A DNA stretch of 53,153 nucleotides from Rhodococcus sp. AW25M09 (GTDB lineage: Bacteria > Actinomycetota > Actinomycetes > Mycobacteriales > Mycobacteriaceae): NCBI RefSeq assembly GCF_000333955.1, contig NZ_CAPS01000063.1, positions 1-53,153 of the forward strand, read 5' to 3'. The notes under the pieces are model-generated. The model did no database searches, was not told the DNA's origin, and worked only from the letters and a program-made list of their open reading frames with translations. Positions 23,951-32,721 of this stretch are shown piece after piece (the first letter of the stretch is position 1; the number at the start of each line of letters is the position of its first letter). Both the position numbers and the translations under genes were made by a program.

Positions 23951-25000
23951 TCAGGGGATGATCCGTTGGCGTCGTAGATCCGAGAAGATGTCGGCGAACA
24001 TTTTCTCGGTGTCGACGAAGCGATGGAAGCCCATGCGACGCGCCTTGGAACCGTCGGCGATGACGTCGTAGTCCCAGGCGAACACGAAATCACCGAAAGC
24101 CCAGGACGATACGTCGGAGTACGGAATCTTCTGCAGTCCGTTCTCTGCGACGATGGCATCCCACAGCGGTTCCTTGTCTGCCATGACTTCGGCCAACGAC
24201 ATCGGCAACGGGCTGGCGGTGTCGAGATCGAAGAAATTCGCTATGCGCTGCCACATCTCGCTCCAGCGGAACAGATCGCCGTTGGTGATGTTGAACGCTT
24301 GGTTGGCGCAGGCAGAGGTGGTGGCCGCCCATACCGTCGCCTCGGCGAGCAGTGATGCGTCGGTCATTTCGAGTAGCGCCCCGAATGCACCCGGCTTGCC
24401 GGGAAACCGCATGGGGACACCCAGCTTCTTGCACATGGTGGCGTACACCGCGATCACGGTGGCCAGGTTCATCGGATTCCCGAGCGCGACGCCGCACACC
24501 ACCGAGGGACGCATGGCCGACCACGTCCACCGCTTACCGACTTGTCGGGCCTCGAGAAACTGTTGTTGGTCGACGTTGAACTCGGGCGGCATGTGGGGCG
24601 GGTCGGACTCGCGCGCAGGGGTTTTGAACGGTCCGAGGTGCGCGCCGTACACCTTGTATCCCTGCATCAAACTCACGTGCTCGAGGTTCGGTGAACTCTC
24701 CTCGATGGCCGTGACCACGTTGACGAGCATCGCGAGATTGGGGGCGACAAGCTCGGCCCAGCTTGGCCGCTCCTGATATGCGGCGTAGAAGATGTGCGTG
24801 ACCTCGGTCAGCTGCCCGAGCTGACGGCGCGATTGGTCGGCATCGAGCAGATCCACCGCGATGTGCCGGACGCGTCCGTTGTCAGTACCGCCGCGACGCG
24901 AAAGCCCGATGATGTCCCACTCGCCGGTCTGTTTCAGGTGCTCGACGAGGTTGCCGCCGATGACTCCGTTGGCTCCCACCACTACCGCTACTCGTGCCAT
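23951..25000 (-). CDS. PRISE-like SDR oxidoreductase
   Basis: 349 aa. N-terminal nucleotide site VVVGANGVIGGNLVEHL; active region YKVYGAHLGPFKTPARE with the Tyr/Lys pattern of progesterone 5-beta-reductase/iridoid-synthase-like (PRISE) enzymes, which reduce enones with NADPH. The ATG has AGGAG six bases upstream. It faces an ArsR-type regulator across 90 bp containing two palindromes, so it is probably that regulator's target. Substrate unknown. Confidence 0.9.
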   Translation of the reverse strand: MARVAVVVGANGVIGGNLVEHLKQTGEWDIIGLSRRGGTDNGRVRHIAVDLLDADQSRRQLGQLTEVTHIFYAAYQERPSWAELVAPNLAMLVNVVTAIEESSPNLEHVSLMQGYKVYGAHLGPFKTPARESDPPHMPPEFNVDQQQFLEARQVGKRWTWSAMRPSVVCGVALGNPMNLATVIAVYATMCKKLGVPMRFPGKPGAFGALLEMTDASLLAEATVWAATTSACANQAFNITNGDLFRWSEMWQRIANFFDLDTASPLPMSLAEVMADKEPLWDAIVAENGLQKIPYSDVSSWAFGDFVFAWDYDVIADGSKARRMGFHRFVDTEKMFADIFSDLRRQRIIP

Positions 25001-25017
25001 GAACTGCTCCTATCTTG

Positions 25018-25073
25018 ATATCGCGATATTGCGATGCATCAAAGTAGACCACAGATCGGGATATTGCGATATC
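25018..25073. promoter_or_regulatory. paired palindromic operators between SDR and ArsR genes
   Basis: ATATCGCGATAT at 25018-25029 is a perfect 12-bp palindrome, and GATATTGCGATATC at 25060-25073 is an inverted repeat with arms GATAT/ATATC. The two share the ATATYGCGATAT core and are about 43 bp apart (four helical turns). The A/T-rich cores stand out in this GC-rich region. They are the likely binding sites of the regulator at 25091, overlapping both promoters. Confidence 0.75.
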
Positions 25074-25090
25074 GGAGTAAGCTTCGAGGG

Positions 25091-25408
25091 GTGGCGACGG
25101 AACTGGACCCAGGAGAGCTCGCGGCGGTGTTCGGTGCGCTGAGCAACCCCGCACGATTGGCGATCTTGCAGTGGCTCAAGGATCCCAGCGACTTTCCGCC
25201 TCAGCTCGAACCCGCCGAGGAGGTCGGGGTGTGCCTCAAGCACATTCAGTCGCGGGCCGGAGTCTCGCAGTCCACGGCCTCCCAGTACATGGCCGTGCTG
25301 CAACGCGCCCAACTGGTGACGAGCACCAAGATCGGGCCGTGGGTGCACTACAAACGCAACGCCGAATACCTCGAACGGCTGGCCGAGACGATCAAGTCAG
25401 ATCTCTGA
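25091..25408 (+). CDS. ArsR-family winged-helix regulator
   Basis: 105 aa. Winged helix with LSNPARLAILQWL, the recognition helix SQSTASQYMAVLQRAQLV, and a wing ending WVHYKRN. No clear metal Cys pair, though one Cys lies in the linker (VGVCLKHIQ). GTG start directly after CGAGGG; the spacing is tight. It is divergent from the SDR gene and flanked by palindromic operators. Its 3' end overlaps the convergent membrane-protein gene by 17 bp. Confidence 0.88.
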   Translation: MATELDPGELAAVFGALSNPARLAILQWLKDPSDFPPQLEPAEEVGVCLKHIQSRAGVSQSTASQYMAVLQRAQLVTSTKIGPWVHYKRNAEYLERLAETIKSDL

Positions 25409-25763
25409 CGTCGCTGCGGTGCGACACCAGGTTGATGAGTCCGGACAGTGTGAGGCTACCGCCGGGGTAGACGAGCCCTCCGAGGGAGAAGATGACCGGC
25501 TCCGATGCGTCCTTCACCATGTACACCGCGCCGATGACGGTGAGAACAACTCCCACGATGGTGGCGAGTGCGATGGTTCGACGGCTCCGACGGGCCAGTC
25601 GAGTAGATATCAAGGCGGCGAAACCAGCGAAGACGCAGAGGAAGATGGACGCGATGAGCAACGCGTCCCACTTCACCAAGGTAGCCGCTACGAACATGAC
25701 TCCTCCGGCAAAGAAGAGCGCCACTTCCGGGACAGGTTGTCGCTGAGGAGGATCGACAGTCAC
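25392..25763 (-). CDS. small multi-pass membrane protein
   Basis: 123 aa with about four membrane segments (VALFFAGGVMFVAATLVKW, LLIASIFLCVFAGFAALI, ATIVGVVLTVIGAVYMV, and GGLVYPGGSLTLSGLINLV). GTG start overlapping the stop of the upstream methyltransferase by four bases, so it is coupled to it. Family not recognised. Confidence 0.75.
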   Translation of the reverse strand: MTVDPPQRQPVPEVALFFAGGVMFVAATLVKWDALLIASIFLCVFAGFAALISTRLARRSRRTIALATIVGVVLTVIGAVYMVKDASEPVIFSLGGLVYPGGSLTLSGLINLVSHRSDVRDLT

Positions 25764-27262
25764 AGTGTCCGTCCCCTCGCATCATCCACTGCGCGAGTGA
25801 GCGATGCTGTCTCGAACAGTAGACCGTGCGCAGCCGCTGTCGCGGCGGAACGGTCACGGAGGTTGGCGGGGTCTGTCGCCCGGGCGATGGCCGCGAGATC
25901 GATTCGCTGCAGGAGTTTCTTGGTCACCGGTCTCTTGCTGTCCCAGAATGCGAGTGCCGCAATAAGATCTGACGTCTCCTGGCTCGTGAGCAACGCATAC
26001 GCAACGGCGCATACCGCTGGATCCTCGAACGGCAACAGATACGTTGCGTCGTCGAAAACCGCGGGTTTGCCGTCATAGGGGCCGACCATCCGGAACTGCG
26101 GAATCTTGTGGAAACCGGAGATTGCAATTTTGTACGGCGCAAACGTGTACGCCCCGACGCCGAAGATGCAGAACCTCGCGCGATTTCGGTAGATCGACGA
26201 CTTCCGTCCGTCGAGAGCAGCGGCATTGTCGATCAAGTACTTCCATAGTTTGGGTGCGTGTTCTGCCAACTGGGCGGTGTCGTCGCCGGTGTGCGATTGG
26301 GGCACGATCATCCATCGTGACACCTCCTGCAACTTGTCGCGATAGACGTCGGTGCACTTGAAGAGTGGGAACAGATAGTCCTGCTCGATGTCCACCACGG
26401 AGCCGAGTTTCGTTCGTGGACCGTTGCTCTCGGCCAGCTCCATCACCGCGGATGCGTCGTGCTTGATGCCTTGACGCCACATCAGCGGACTGACTCCGTC
26501 GAACTGCTTACTGCGCTCGTAGGCATCGACATTCGCGACGAGTTGCCCGTCGACCGCGCCGATTCGGGTGGTGGAGTGAACCGAATCTACGCTCGGGTAG
26601 GTCTGCGCTGTGTAGTCGATCTTGCCGGGCCCGAGTTCGACGGTGAACCAGCAGGCGTCCACTCCGGCGTCGAACCACTTCTTGGCGTCGATCAGCCGCA
26701 GACTCGAGCCGGTGACCGGGAGAGTGTGCCGGGAGCAGTGCAACAGAATATTTCGTGCTACCTGGGTCTTGCAGATCATCGCGATGGTCACGGCTCGATC
26801 CGCGAACTCGGTCAGTAGTTTGATCCAGATGTACTCTGCGATATCGAAATTGGAGCTTCCGGTGATCGCGTCGATTCCGCGGGCATTCTTGATATTCGTG
26901 CGGGCAGGTCTGTTGGCGGAGTCCAAGACCGACAGTTGAGAGTTGGTCACCCACGGTGGGTTTCCGACGACGAGAGTCGGCCCTCGCTCCGATGTCCATT
27001 CGATATCGCGGGCGAGGTCGAAGTCGAAGATCGACGCGGTGATCACCCTGCCGAATGCAGATGCAGCCGCGGCGTACTCGGGTTGTACTTCGATCCCGAC
27101 GCGTTCTGCGCCGGGGTGGCTGTGGGCCACCACCGACAAGAAGTTTCCGACTCCGCAGGTGGGTTCGAGAACCCGGGTCCATTGCCGCCGGGGGAGGGTG
27201 TTCACCAGAGTGCGCGCCAACTCGATCGGAGTCTGGAAGTCTCCGAACTCGTTGTTGGGCAT
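25760..27262 (-). CDS. N6-adenine DNA methyltransferase (orphan, Eco57I-like)
   Basis: 500 aa. SAM-binding motif I LEPTCGVGNFL, motif IV NPPW (VVGNPPWVTNSQLS), the gamma-class pattern for adenine-N6 methylation. The C-terminal half (ISGFHKIPQFRMVGPYDGKPAVFDDATYLLPF) resembles the target-recognition part of type IIG/Eco57I-like enzymes. No nuclease motif and no restriction gene adjacent. ATG at 27260-27262 has GGAGG five bases upstream. The partner encoded downstream is a small membrane protein, translationally coupled. Possible roles: an orphan epigenetic methylase or part of a defence system. Confidence 0.88.
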   Translation of the reverse strand: MPNNEFGDFQTPIELARTLVNTLPRRQWTRVLEPTCGVGNFLSVVAHSHPGAERVGIEVQPEYAAAASAFGRVITASIFDFDLARDIEWTSERGPTLVVGNPPWVTNSQLSVLDSANRPARTNIKNARGIDAITGSSNFDIAEYIWIKLLTEFADRAVTIAMICKTQVARNILLHCSRHTLPVTGSSLRLIDAKKWFDAGVDACWFTVELGPGKIDYTAQTYPSVDSVHSTTRIGAVDGQLVANVDAYERSKQFDGVSPLMWRQGIKHDASAVMELAESNGPRTKLGSVVDIEQDYLFPLFKCTDVYRDKLQEVSRWMIVPQSHTGDDTAQLAEHAPKLWKYLIDNAAALDGRKSSIYRNRARFCIFGVGAYTFAPYKIAISGFHKIPQFRMVGPYDGKPAVFDDATYLLPFEDPAVCAVAYALLTSQETSDLIAALAFWDSKRPVTKKLLQRIDLAAIARATDPANLRDRSAATAAAHGLLFETASLTRAVDDARGRTL

Positions 27263-27349
27263 CGGTGCCTCCGGTGGTGGAGCGGAGCCTGCGGAGCGAG
27301 CCATTCAGCGAGCATCACGCCACTGCCGCAGGCACTATTGTGGACTTCG

Positions 27350-27853
27350 ATGAGGCTATCGCGCGGAGCACTGTTGCTGTCCACTGTCGTGTTCGTAGGA
27401 ACCCTGATCTGGGTGGCGATCACCGCGGGCGATCAGATTCCCGCGCACTTCGACGGCTCCGGTCAGGTCGACCGGACGGACTCGAAGGCGTCGTTCCTGC
27501 TCGAACTCGGAGGTATCGGGCTGCTGGTGGTCGGCTCCTTCGCCACCGTCGGTTGGTGGTTCCCCAAGGTCCCGGCTCGGCTGGTGAATCTGCCGAGTCG
27601 GCGACTGCACCAGTACTGGACTGCCGAGGAGAATCGACCAGAACTGAACCGCAAAATGGCGGAGGACCTGGACTGGATCGGTGCCGCAACGGCTTTGCTG
27701 TTGGCCTGGTTCGTCGTCGTTACGGGGACGGCAACCGGAGACTCGGTCAGAGTCTGGGTTCTTGCCGTACCGACGGCTCTCTATCTTCTGGCAGTGCTGG
27801 GGTACGTGGTTTTCCTGGTAAAAGGCAGTCGATACCGTATTCCGAAGGACTGA
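27350..27853 (+). CDS. DUF1648-domain membrane protein
   Basis: 167 aa. N-terminal segment then the DUF1648 block DQIPAHFDGSGQVDRTDSKASF, followed by further membrane segments and a short charged tail (VKGSRYRIPKD). The domain is shared with SdpI-like immunity/signalling proteins; its own role is unknown. The ATG follows an A/T-rich CACTATTGT that may be its -10, suggesting a very short leader. A 26-aa longer C-terminal reading is not needed. Confidence 0.8.
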   Translation: MRLSRGALLLSTVVFVGTLIWVAITAGDQIPAHFDGSGQVDRTDSKASFLLELGGIGLLVVGSFATVGWWFPKVPARLVNLPSRRLHQYWTAEENRPELNRKMAEDLDWIGAATALLLAWFVVVTGTATGDSVRVWVLAVPTALYLLAVLGYVVFLVKGSRYRIPKD

Positions 27854-27871
27854 CTGCACGGGGGAGTGGAC

Positions 27872-28651
27872 ATGGGATGGAATCCGTTCGATCGTCGGTC
27901 GAAGGACCAGCGTGCGATCGACGACGCAATGGCTGGCCTCGGTAAGCCGGTATGGCGTGGTGCGCACGGCCATTTCGTGCGTGACGCACTAACGGCCTGG
28001 CGTCTCGCGGCCACCACGACTCTGCATGATCCACCGACGGCGACCAGGCTCGATAGAGTGCGCAAGGTGGTCGATCGGGAGCCGTCGAGTAGAGGGCAGG
28101 CCGACGTCGCGGAACTCGAGAATCTTCGCAAGACGGTGACCGGCAGTGTCGTTTACGCCGTCGCGGCTCTGGCCACTGTTATCGAAGGGCTGACGGCATG
28201 GACAGCGGACGACGTCGCGCACCGGATCGTCCGCATCGACCTGTCCGCGGAAGTAGCATCGGTGGCGCGCAGTGCGGGGCTGCTCGAGGCCGCCCTCCAT
28301 CGTCTCGGTGACTCACCGTCGGGTCACCTCGCGAAAGACGCCGAGGTGCAAGCGATCTACGCCCGACGCACCGAAGCCCTCGCCGACCGGCAGCGCACCC
28401 TGATACTGCAATTGACTGCCTTGCGCTCGTACCTCGATGGGCTCCTGGACATCGAGAAGGAACTCGAGAAGATGCGGTGGATCGAGCATCACGGATCACC
28501 GGACTTCGCCGAGCTCGAAGAGCGCGAAAGCGATGAGCTGGCGTCGTTGAACCTCAGCGCAGCGCGAGATCTGTTCGACGAGGCGACCGACCGAATCGGC
28601 GTGCAACTACGTGAAGCGGCTGAGAAGCTCGGGGGTTCGGGGCCGCGCTGA
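27872..28651 (+). CDS. unrecognised helical protein
   Basis: 259 aa, mostly helical with coiled-coil potential (LRSYLDGLLDIEKELEKM; ELEERESDELASLNLSAARDLFDEATDRIG). No signal peptide. The ATG has GGGGGAGT five bases upstream, and it lies 18 bp after the DUF1648 gene, so the two are likely one operon. Family not recognised. Confidence 0.75.
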   Translation: MGWNPFDRRSKDQRAIDDAMAGLGKPVWRGAHGHFVRDALTAWRLAATTTLHDPPTATRLDRVRKVVDREPSSRGQADVAELENLRKTVTGSVVYAVAALATVIEGLTAWTADDVAHRIVRIDLSAEVASVARSAGLLEAALHRLGDSPSGHLAKDAEVQAIYARRTEALADRQRTLILQLTALRSYLDGLLDIEKELEKMRWIEHHGSPDFAELEERESDELASLNLSAARDLFDEATDRIGVQLREAAEKLGGSGPR

Positions 28652-28720
28652 CGTCGGAAAAAGCTTGTCATGCCAAACCTCGAGGCAGCAAGGTTCGGTA
28701 TGTTGCTGCCCGCCAGTCGG

Positions 28721-30001
28721 TCAGTTGTGTGGCGGTGTCGGGTCGACAGGCCGTGCCTGAAGTCCGTGCAGCAGCAGTTCACCGACGAAGGTCGCGTTGT
28801 CCTGTGGGCTGTTCTGTCGTCGAGTGAAGCACCGCATCAGCAAGGTGTTCGTGATGCCTGCTGCAAGATCGACCGGACTCGAACTGCCGCGGAAGACGCC
28901 ACTGTCCTGCCCCTGCGCGATGATCGGTGCAATGATCGCCGGCAGGTTGAGCTTTTCCTTGATCGAGATCAAACCTTCCGGCTCGCCGTAGGTGTCGTGC
29001 GCGACGGCGACCAGCAGTGCGTCCATGAATTCGAGTTCGTCGGCGGCGAGTTGCGCACAGCGGAGTAGATGATTGTGCAGGATTGCGATGTCTTCGAGGC
29101 CGAGCAACTGGTCGTCGGCGACCGCCTCGCGCAAGTGGTCGACCCGATTCTGTAAAGCCGCCACGATGACGGACGGCTTCGTCGGAAAGAGCGTTCTGCA
29201 GGCCGATCTCGGTACTCCGGCAATATCGGCGACCTCGTCCATTCGCGTCATGAAGTAGCCGCGCTTTCCGAATTCGTCTCGAGCCGCAGTGACGATTGCG
29301 GCGCGCGGATCGCGGGGTAGCGGACGCTCCTCGACCTGCGCTCCGGTCGCGCCGATCACGTCGTCGAGGTGCTCGTGGCGTCCCTCGGTATCGATGACAG
29401 CCCCGATGAACGCCAGCACCGCGTCGGACATCACCTCGGCTGTCACCGCTTTGTCGTCCACTTTGCTGCGCAACCGGAAGCCGTCGACGATGGCATTGAC
29501 CGTCGAGGCGAATGTCCGGGCCGTGAACGGACGGCGGAATGCTCCCGACGTGGAATCGAACAGCGCCTCGAACGCACCGAGCACGAGTTCGTCTCGCACG
29601 CGGTACTCGCCGGCGAGTGCGTGGGACTTCGGGTCTCTGAAGACGTGCTCGAGGATGGCTCCGTTGACGATGTTTCGGTCTACGACGGACGAAAAGTAGC
29701 GAGTCGCCAGGCTATTGATGGTGGAACGAACCGAATCGCCGTTACCCTCCATCAACTGGCGCACGCTCTGGTGCATCTCGGGCACCGTCAATGTGGTTCT
29801 ACTGCCCAGGTGCTCGACGACTGCCTCGAGGAAGTCGGCCTTGGTTCCGAATTTGCGGAAGAAGGTGGCAGTCGACGAGTCGGCCCCGTTGACGACGTCG
29901 TCGATGCGCAAACCGCGCTCGAGGATCGACCGCGGATCTGCGGTCAGCAGTGCGATGCCTGCCTCGATGAAGTGGGCGGTAGTGGCGTCCAGTTCGGTCA
30001 T
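28721..30001 (-). CDS. double TetR-family regulator
   Basis: 426 aa, twice the usual TetR length. Residues ~8-60 form one DNA-binding head (LRIDDVVNGADSSTATFFRKFGTKADFLEAV), and residues ~231-285 form a second, more canonical one (AIVTAARDEFGKRGYFMTRMDEVADIAGVPRSACRTLF), each followed by a ligand-binding-like helical domain. The start at ATG 29999-30001 is where homology begins. It is divergent from the LuxR-type gene. A fused pseudo-dimer would bind DNA with two different heads. Confidence 0.85.
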   Translation of the reverse strand: MTELDATTAHFIEAGIALLTADPRSILERGLRIDDVVNGADSSTATFFRKFGTKADFLEAVVEHLGSRTTLTVPEMHQSVRQLMEGNGDSVRSTINSLATRYFSSVVDRNIVNGAILEHVFRDPKSHALAGEYRVRDELVLGAFEALFDSTSGAFRRPFTARTFASTVNAIVDGFRLRSKVDDKAVTAEVMSDAVLAFIGAVIDTEGRHEHLDDVIGATGAQVEERPLPRDPRAAIVTAARDEFGKRGYFMTRMDEVADIAGVPRSACRTLFPTKPSVIVAALQNRVDHLREAVADDQLLGLEDIAILHNHLLRCAQLAADELEFMDALLVAVAHDTYGEPEGLISIKEKLNLPAIIAPIIAQGQDSGVFRGSSSPVDLAAGITNTLLMRCFTRRQNSPQDNATFVGELLLHGLQARPVDPTPPHN

Positions 30002-30178
30002 GTCAATGGACTTTACGCAGTTCGGACCTACTGGAACGGACGGGTTGCAAGCATTCACTCTCGAGTGAGAGCGAACCCGGTCAGTAAGCGGAGTGACCCA
30101 CGATTGAAAGTGCGATTTCATTGCCACCAGTCGCACCGCCGGGGCAGGGGTGGTGCCAGACAATCGGGGAACTACTAC

Positions 30179-30439
30179 ATGACAATTCTCGACATCCGCG
30201 TCGGCGAAGCGCCCAATCCGAAGCTCAGCGCTCGTGAAATCGAAGTGCTCACCACCTGGCTGGTATGCGACTCGAAGTCCGAGGCGTCGCGATCGCTCTA
30301 TCTGTCGATGGGAACCGTCAACACGCACCTGACCCGTATCCGAGCCAAGTATTCCGCGGTGGGGCGCACTGCACCCACCAAAGCGACGTTGCTCGTGCGG
30401 GCTCTACAGGACGGGTTCATCGACATCGACGATCTGTGA
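30179..30439 (+). CDS. LuxR-type HTH single-domain regulator
   Basis: 86 aa with the GerE helix-turn-helix (LSAREIEVLTTWLVCDSKSEASRSLYLSMGTVNTHLTRIRAKYSAVGR). Only ~14 residues precede it, so there is no receiver or sensor domain. GGGGA lies eight bases before the ATG. It faces the DedA gene end to end (4 bp) and is divergent from the double TetR gene. Confidence 0.87.
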   Translation: MTILDIRVGEAPNPKLSAREIEVLTTWLVCDSKSEASRSLYLSMGTVNTHLTRIRAKYSAVGRTAPTKATLLVRALQDGFIDIDDL

Positions 30440-30443
30440 GAGC

Positions 30444-31067
30444 TCACGGAGTCTCGACGTCACTGGACCTCAGTTTCTTGACCACGAACCAGGCGATCAG
30501 TGCGGCGATGATGCCGATGACCACGTATTGAAACACTGCGGCGTAGTTCTCCACATAGCGCCAGTTCGCGCCGAGGAAGTAGCCGGCGAGAACGAAGATC
30601 GAGTTCCAGATCAGGCTGCCCAGCGCGGTGTACAGAGTGAATTGCGGGATCGGCATCCGAGACACACCGGCCGGGATGGATATGCCGGATCGGACCATCG
30701 GGATCATGCGGCCGAAGAACACCGCAGATCGACCGTGACGATCGAACCAGTCCTCGGCCTTGGCCAGATCGGCGGTGTCGACGAACGGCATTCGATCGAC
30801 GACGGCATACATTCGGTCGCGCCCGAGCTCGACGCCGAGCCAGTACAGAACCAGCGCACCGATGACCGACCCGGCGGTCGTCCAGAACAACGCACCGAAC
30901 AGAGAAATGCCGCCCTGCGATGCGGTGAACCCGGCCAGCGGCAGGATGACCTCACTGGGCAGCGGCGGGAAGAAGTTCTCCGCGGCAACAGCGATTCCCG
31001 CGCCGGGGCCACCGATGGCCTCCATCAGACTCACTGCCCAGCCGGCTATCCCTCCGAGGTCGCTCAT
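30444..31067 (-). CDS. DedA-family membrane protein
   Basis: 207 aa, DedA/SNARE-associated fold: ENFFPPLPSEVILPLAGF, GSVIGALVLYWLGVELGRD, RSAVFFGRMIPMVRSGISIPAGVSRM and a C-terminal membrane helix. These proteins help recycle undecaprenyl phosphate or phospholipid across the membrane. The conserved acidic and Arg residues (E in NFFPPLPSE, R in GRMIPMVR) are present. Confidence 0.9.
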   Translation of the reverse strand: MSDLGGIAGWAVSLMEAIGGPGAGIAVAAENFFPPLPSEVILPLAGFTASQGGISLFGALFWTTAGSVIGALVLYWLGVELGRDRMYAVVDRMPFVDTADLAKAEDWFDRHGRSAVFFGRMIPMVRSGISIPAGVSRMPIPQFTLYTALGSLIWNSIFVLAGYFLGANWRYVENYAAVFQYVVIGIIAALIAWFVVKKLRSSDVETP

Positions 31068-31154
31068 GACGTCGACTGTACGAAACCGAGGGGCTGAAAA
31101 TCTTCTCACCAGCAGTAATGCCGGCAAATTGAGACATATGGAACACTCGACGGT

Positions 31155-32171
31155 GTGAACCGAGCCTCCCGGATAGTCCCTGCTGTTGCCGCCACCACAC
31201 TGCTGCTGAGCGCCTGCGGGTCCTCGGATTCGGCGGAGCCGGCGTCGACTACTTCGAGCAACTCCTCCGTCTCTGCATCGACGGTACCGAGCGCGACCGT
31301 CTACGACCTGCCCGGCAATGGGGTGTTCCCCGAAGGCATCACCGCCGCCGACGGCACGTTCTACGTGACGTCAACGTCCGACGGCGCGGTGTTCCGCGGA
31401 ACCGTCGGATCCCCGGATGTCTCGGTGTTTCTGGCCGGCGGCGCGGACGGACGGACCGGTGCTGCCGGAATCGACGTGACCGACGACGATCAGAGTGATG
31501 GAGCCACCTACCTGGTGGTCGCAGGCGGGGCGACAGGCAAGGTGTGGGTGTACGACGCCGATTCCGGTGATCTGGTGGCCACCTTCACCAACGGACTCGG
31601 TACCGACGCGACGTTCCTCAACGACGTTGCCATTGCCGACAACGGCGACGCCTACGTCACGGACTCGCGCAGCCCCGCGTTGTACCGCATTCCCCTCGAG
31701 CAGATGACGGCAGGAACGATGGACGGGCCGATGGAGACGTTCGTGAACTTCGACGGCACTCCGTTCGCGTACGGGGATGGCTTCAATGCGAACGGCATCG
31801 TCGAGAACGCGGACGACTCGGCGTTGATCGTCGTGCAATCGAGTACCGGAAACCTGTACCGCATCGACAGGGAGTCCAAGGCTGTCACGCAGGTCGACCT
31901 GGGCGGTGCCACGCTGGCCAACGGCGACGGAATGGAGATGGACGACGGCACGCTGTATGTCGTCCGCAATCGCGACGGTCTGATCGCCACCGTTGATCTG
32001 TCCGAGGACGGAACCACCGGAGAGGTGACCGGCGAAATCACCGACGCATCGTTCGCCTACCCGACAACCGTTGCAGCAGTAGATGGTCGACTTCTCGTAG
32101 TGAACAGTCAGTTCGACAAGCGTGGGGAAGAGCCCGTCGAGCCGTTCACCGTGAGCTCCGTTCCGAAGTAG
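31155..32171 (+). CDS. SMP-30/gluconolactonase-like lipoprotein
   Basis: 338 aa. Signal peptide with lipobox LLLSACGS (Cys21), a Ser/Thr-rich linker, then a six-bladed beta-propeller-like body (FPEGITAADGTFYVTSTSDGAVFRG ... FLNDVAIADNGDAYVTDSRSPALYRI ... NANGIVENADDSALIVVQSSTGNLYRI). The Glu, Asn and Asp expected at the propeller's metal site appear in such blocks. GTG start. Function could be lactonase or extracellular binding. A strong inverted repeat follows its stop. Confidence 0.85.
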   Translation: MNRASRIVPAVAATTLLLSACGSSDSAEPASTTSSNSSVSASTVPSATVYDLPGNGVFPEGITAADGTFYVTSTSDGAVFRGTVGSPDVSVFLAGGADGRTGAAGIDVTDDDQSDGATYLVVAGGATGKVWVYDADSGDLVATFTNGLGTDATFLNDVAIADNGDAYVTDSRSPALYRIPLEQMTAGTMDGPMETFVNFDGTPFAYGDGFNANGIVENADDSALIVVQSSTGNLYRIDRESKAVTQVDLGGATLANGDGMEMDDGTLYVVRNRDGLIATVDLSEDGTTGEVTGEITDASFAYPTTVAAVDGRLLVVNSQFDKRGEEPVEPFTVSSVPK

Positions 32172-32186
32172 AGCGGCTTCGCCGCA

Positions 32187-32228
32187 TGTGCGCGGAAGTT
32201 CGTAACAGAGAACGAAGTTCCGCGCACA
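32187..32228. terminator. convergent bidirectional terminator-like hairpin
   Basis: TGTGCGCGGAAGTTCGT (32187-32203) pairs with ACGAAGTTCCGCGCACA (32212-32228) with one mismatch, giving a 17-bp stem around eight loop bases. It lies between the 3' ends of two convergent genes. No long T tract follows, as is common in high-GC genomes. Confidence 0.75.
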
Positions 32229-32232
32229 ACGA

Positions 32233-32718
32233 TCAATCGGCGAGGATGGTGTCGATCTGGCCGATAGCCAGCCTCGTACCCTCTTCCATGCCCATCGCGA
32301 CGAGTTCTTCGAGCTGTTCGAGGGAATCGAAGCGGCTTCGGATCGTCATCCGTGACATTGCGTCAGCTCTGTCTATGGTCACGGCTGTGTGTATCGTCGG
32401 CATCTCGGACGACGGGTCGCCGCCCTCGTCGGTGAATCTGTCGTCGAAGCTCAGCGACGACGGCGCAGTGATTTCGGTGAAAACCCAGCAGTAGCAGATC
32501 TTTTCACCGTCAGGTCCGGTCATGTAGTACGCAGCGCGTCCGCCAGTCCTGAAGTCATGGGTCTCGAAGGTGACCGGCCAGTTGGGCGGGCCCCACCACT
32601 TCTCGAGCTGGCGTGGGTCCTCCCAGATCTGCCAGACCCGTTCGACGGTCGCGTCGAACTCTGCGAGCACGACCATGGTCAAGTTCTTTGCATCCCTGTG
32701 TGAGCTGATGAATGGCAC
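32233..32718 (-). CDS. AHSA1/SRPBCC-family protein
   Basis: 161 aa, START-like fold: FDATVERVWQIWEDPRQLEKWWGPPNWPVTFETHDFRTGG is the classical opening of Aha1-like proteins, with a long C-terminal helix (DSLEQLEELVAMGMEEG). Such proteins bind hydrophobic ligands. It lies 3 bp behind an ArsR regulator, an arrangement seen very often in actinomycetes. Confidence 0.9.
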   Translation of the reverse strand: MPFISSHRDAKNLTMVVLAEFDATVERVWQIWEDPRQLEKWWGPPNWPVTFETHDFRTGGRAAYYMTGPDGEKICYCWVFTEITAPSSLSFDDRFTDEGGDPSSEMPTIHTAVTIDRADAMSRMTIRSRFDSLEQLEELVAMGMEEGTRLAIGQIDTILAD

Positions 32719-32721
32719 GGT

